NCBI GenBank assembly: GCA_002408105.1
Contig: DHQM01000074.1
Coordinates: forward strand, 3,016-9,674
Source: Gammaproteobacteria bacterium UBA5338
GTDB lineage: Bacteria; Pseudomonadota; Gammaproteobacteria; Pseudomonadales; UBA5862
Length of the DNA: 6,659 nt
Direction of reading: 5' to 3'
Shown here: positions 6,487-6,659 of the stretch, one piece after another
Numbering within the stretch: the stretch's first letter is position 1
How the letters are laid out: every line of letters begins with the position of its first letter
Translations under genes and position numbers: made by a program
The notes under the pieces: generated by a model
The model's database searches: none
What the model saw: the letters and a program-made list of their open reading frames with translations, nothing else
What the model was told of the DNA's origin: nothing

Positions 6487-6659
<173 letters not shown>

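Overview
The window looks like the chromosome of a Gram-negative proteobacterium, most likely a gammaproteobacterium. This is an inference. It rests on two envelope proteins with signal peptides (one an outer-membrane barrel ending in Phe), a PurU of ordinary proteobacterial length, a P-II protein of the GlnB/GlnK type, and Shine-Dalgarno sequences of the AGGAG/GGAG kind. No mobile element, RNA gene or CRISPR array is visible.

Left part (1-4412, minus strand): one four-gene transcription unit, read right to left. It runs DUF1302-family outer-membrane protein, DUF1329-family periplasmic protein, complete Rieske non-heme iron oxygenase, then the N-terminus of a second, closely related Rieske oxygenase cut by the window edge. 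The gaps are 55, 55 and 35 bases and no terminator is visible in them. Both oxygenases resemble the terminal oxygenase of carbazole 1,9a-dioxygenase (CarAa) in motif spacing and C-terminal landmarks. The gene set suggests passage of a hydrophobic compound across the outer membrane followed by oxygenation in the cytoplasm. The substrate cannot be read from sequence, and no ferredoxin or reductase is in view.

Middle (4413-5356): a 275-base divergent control region and a plus-strand TetR-family regulator. The region holds two inverted repeats with the same layout (half-sites about CAAAC/GTTTG around a 4-base spacer), one on each side. They are good candidates for operators through which the regulator controls both itself and the operon. 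Two further short inverted repeats sharing the word CACTGGYGCRG lie between and beside them.

Right part (5357-6659, plus strand): apparently unrelated core metabolism. A complete formyltetrahydrofolate deformylase (purU) is followed, after a 117-base gap, by the start of a nitrogen-regulatory P-II gene that runs off the end.

The most interesting element is the combination of a TetR-controlled DUF1302/DUF1329 envelope pair with tandem CarAa-like oxygenases, which reads as a compact uptake-and-oxidation module of unknown substrate.
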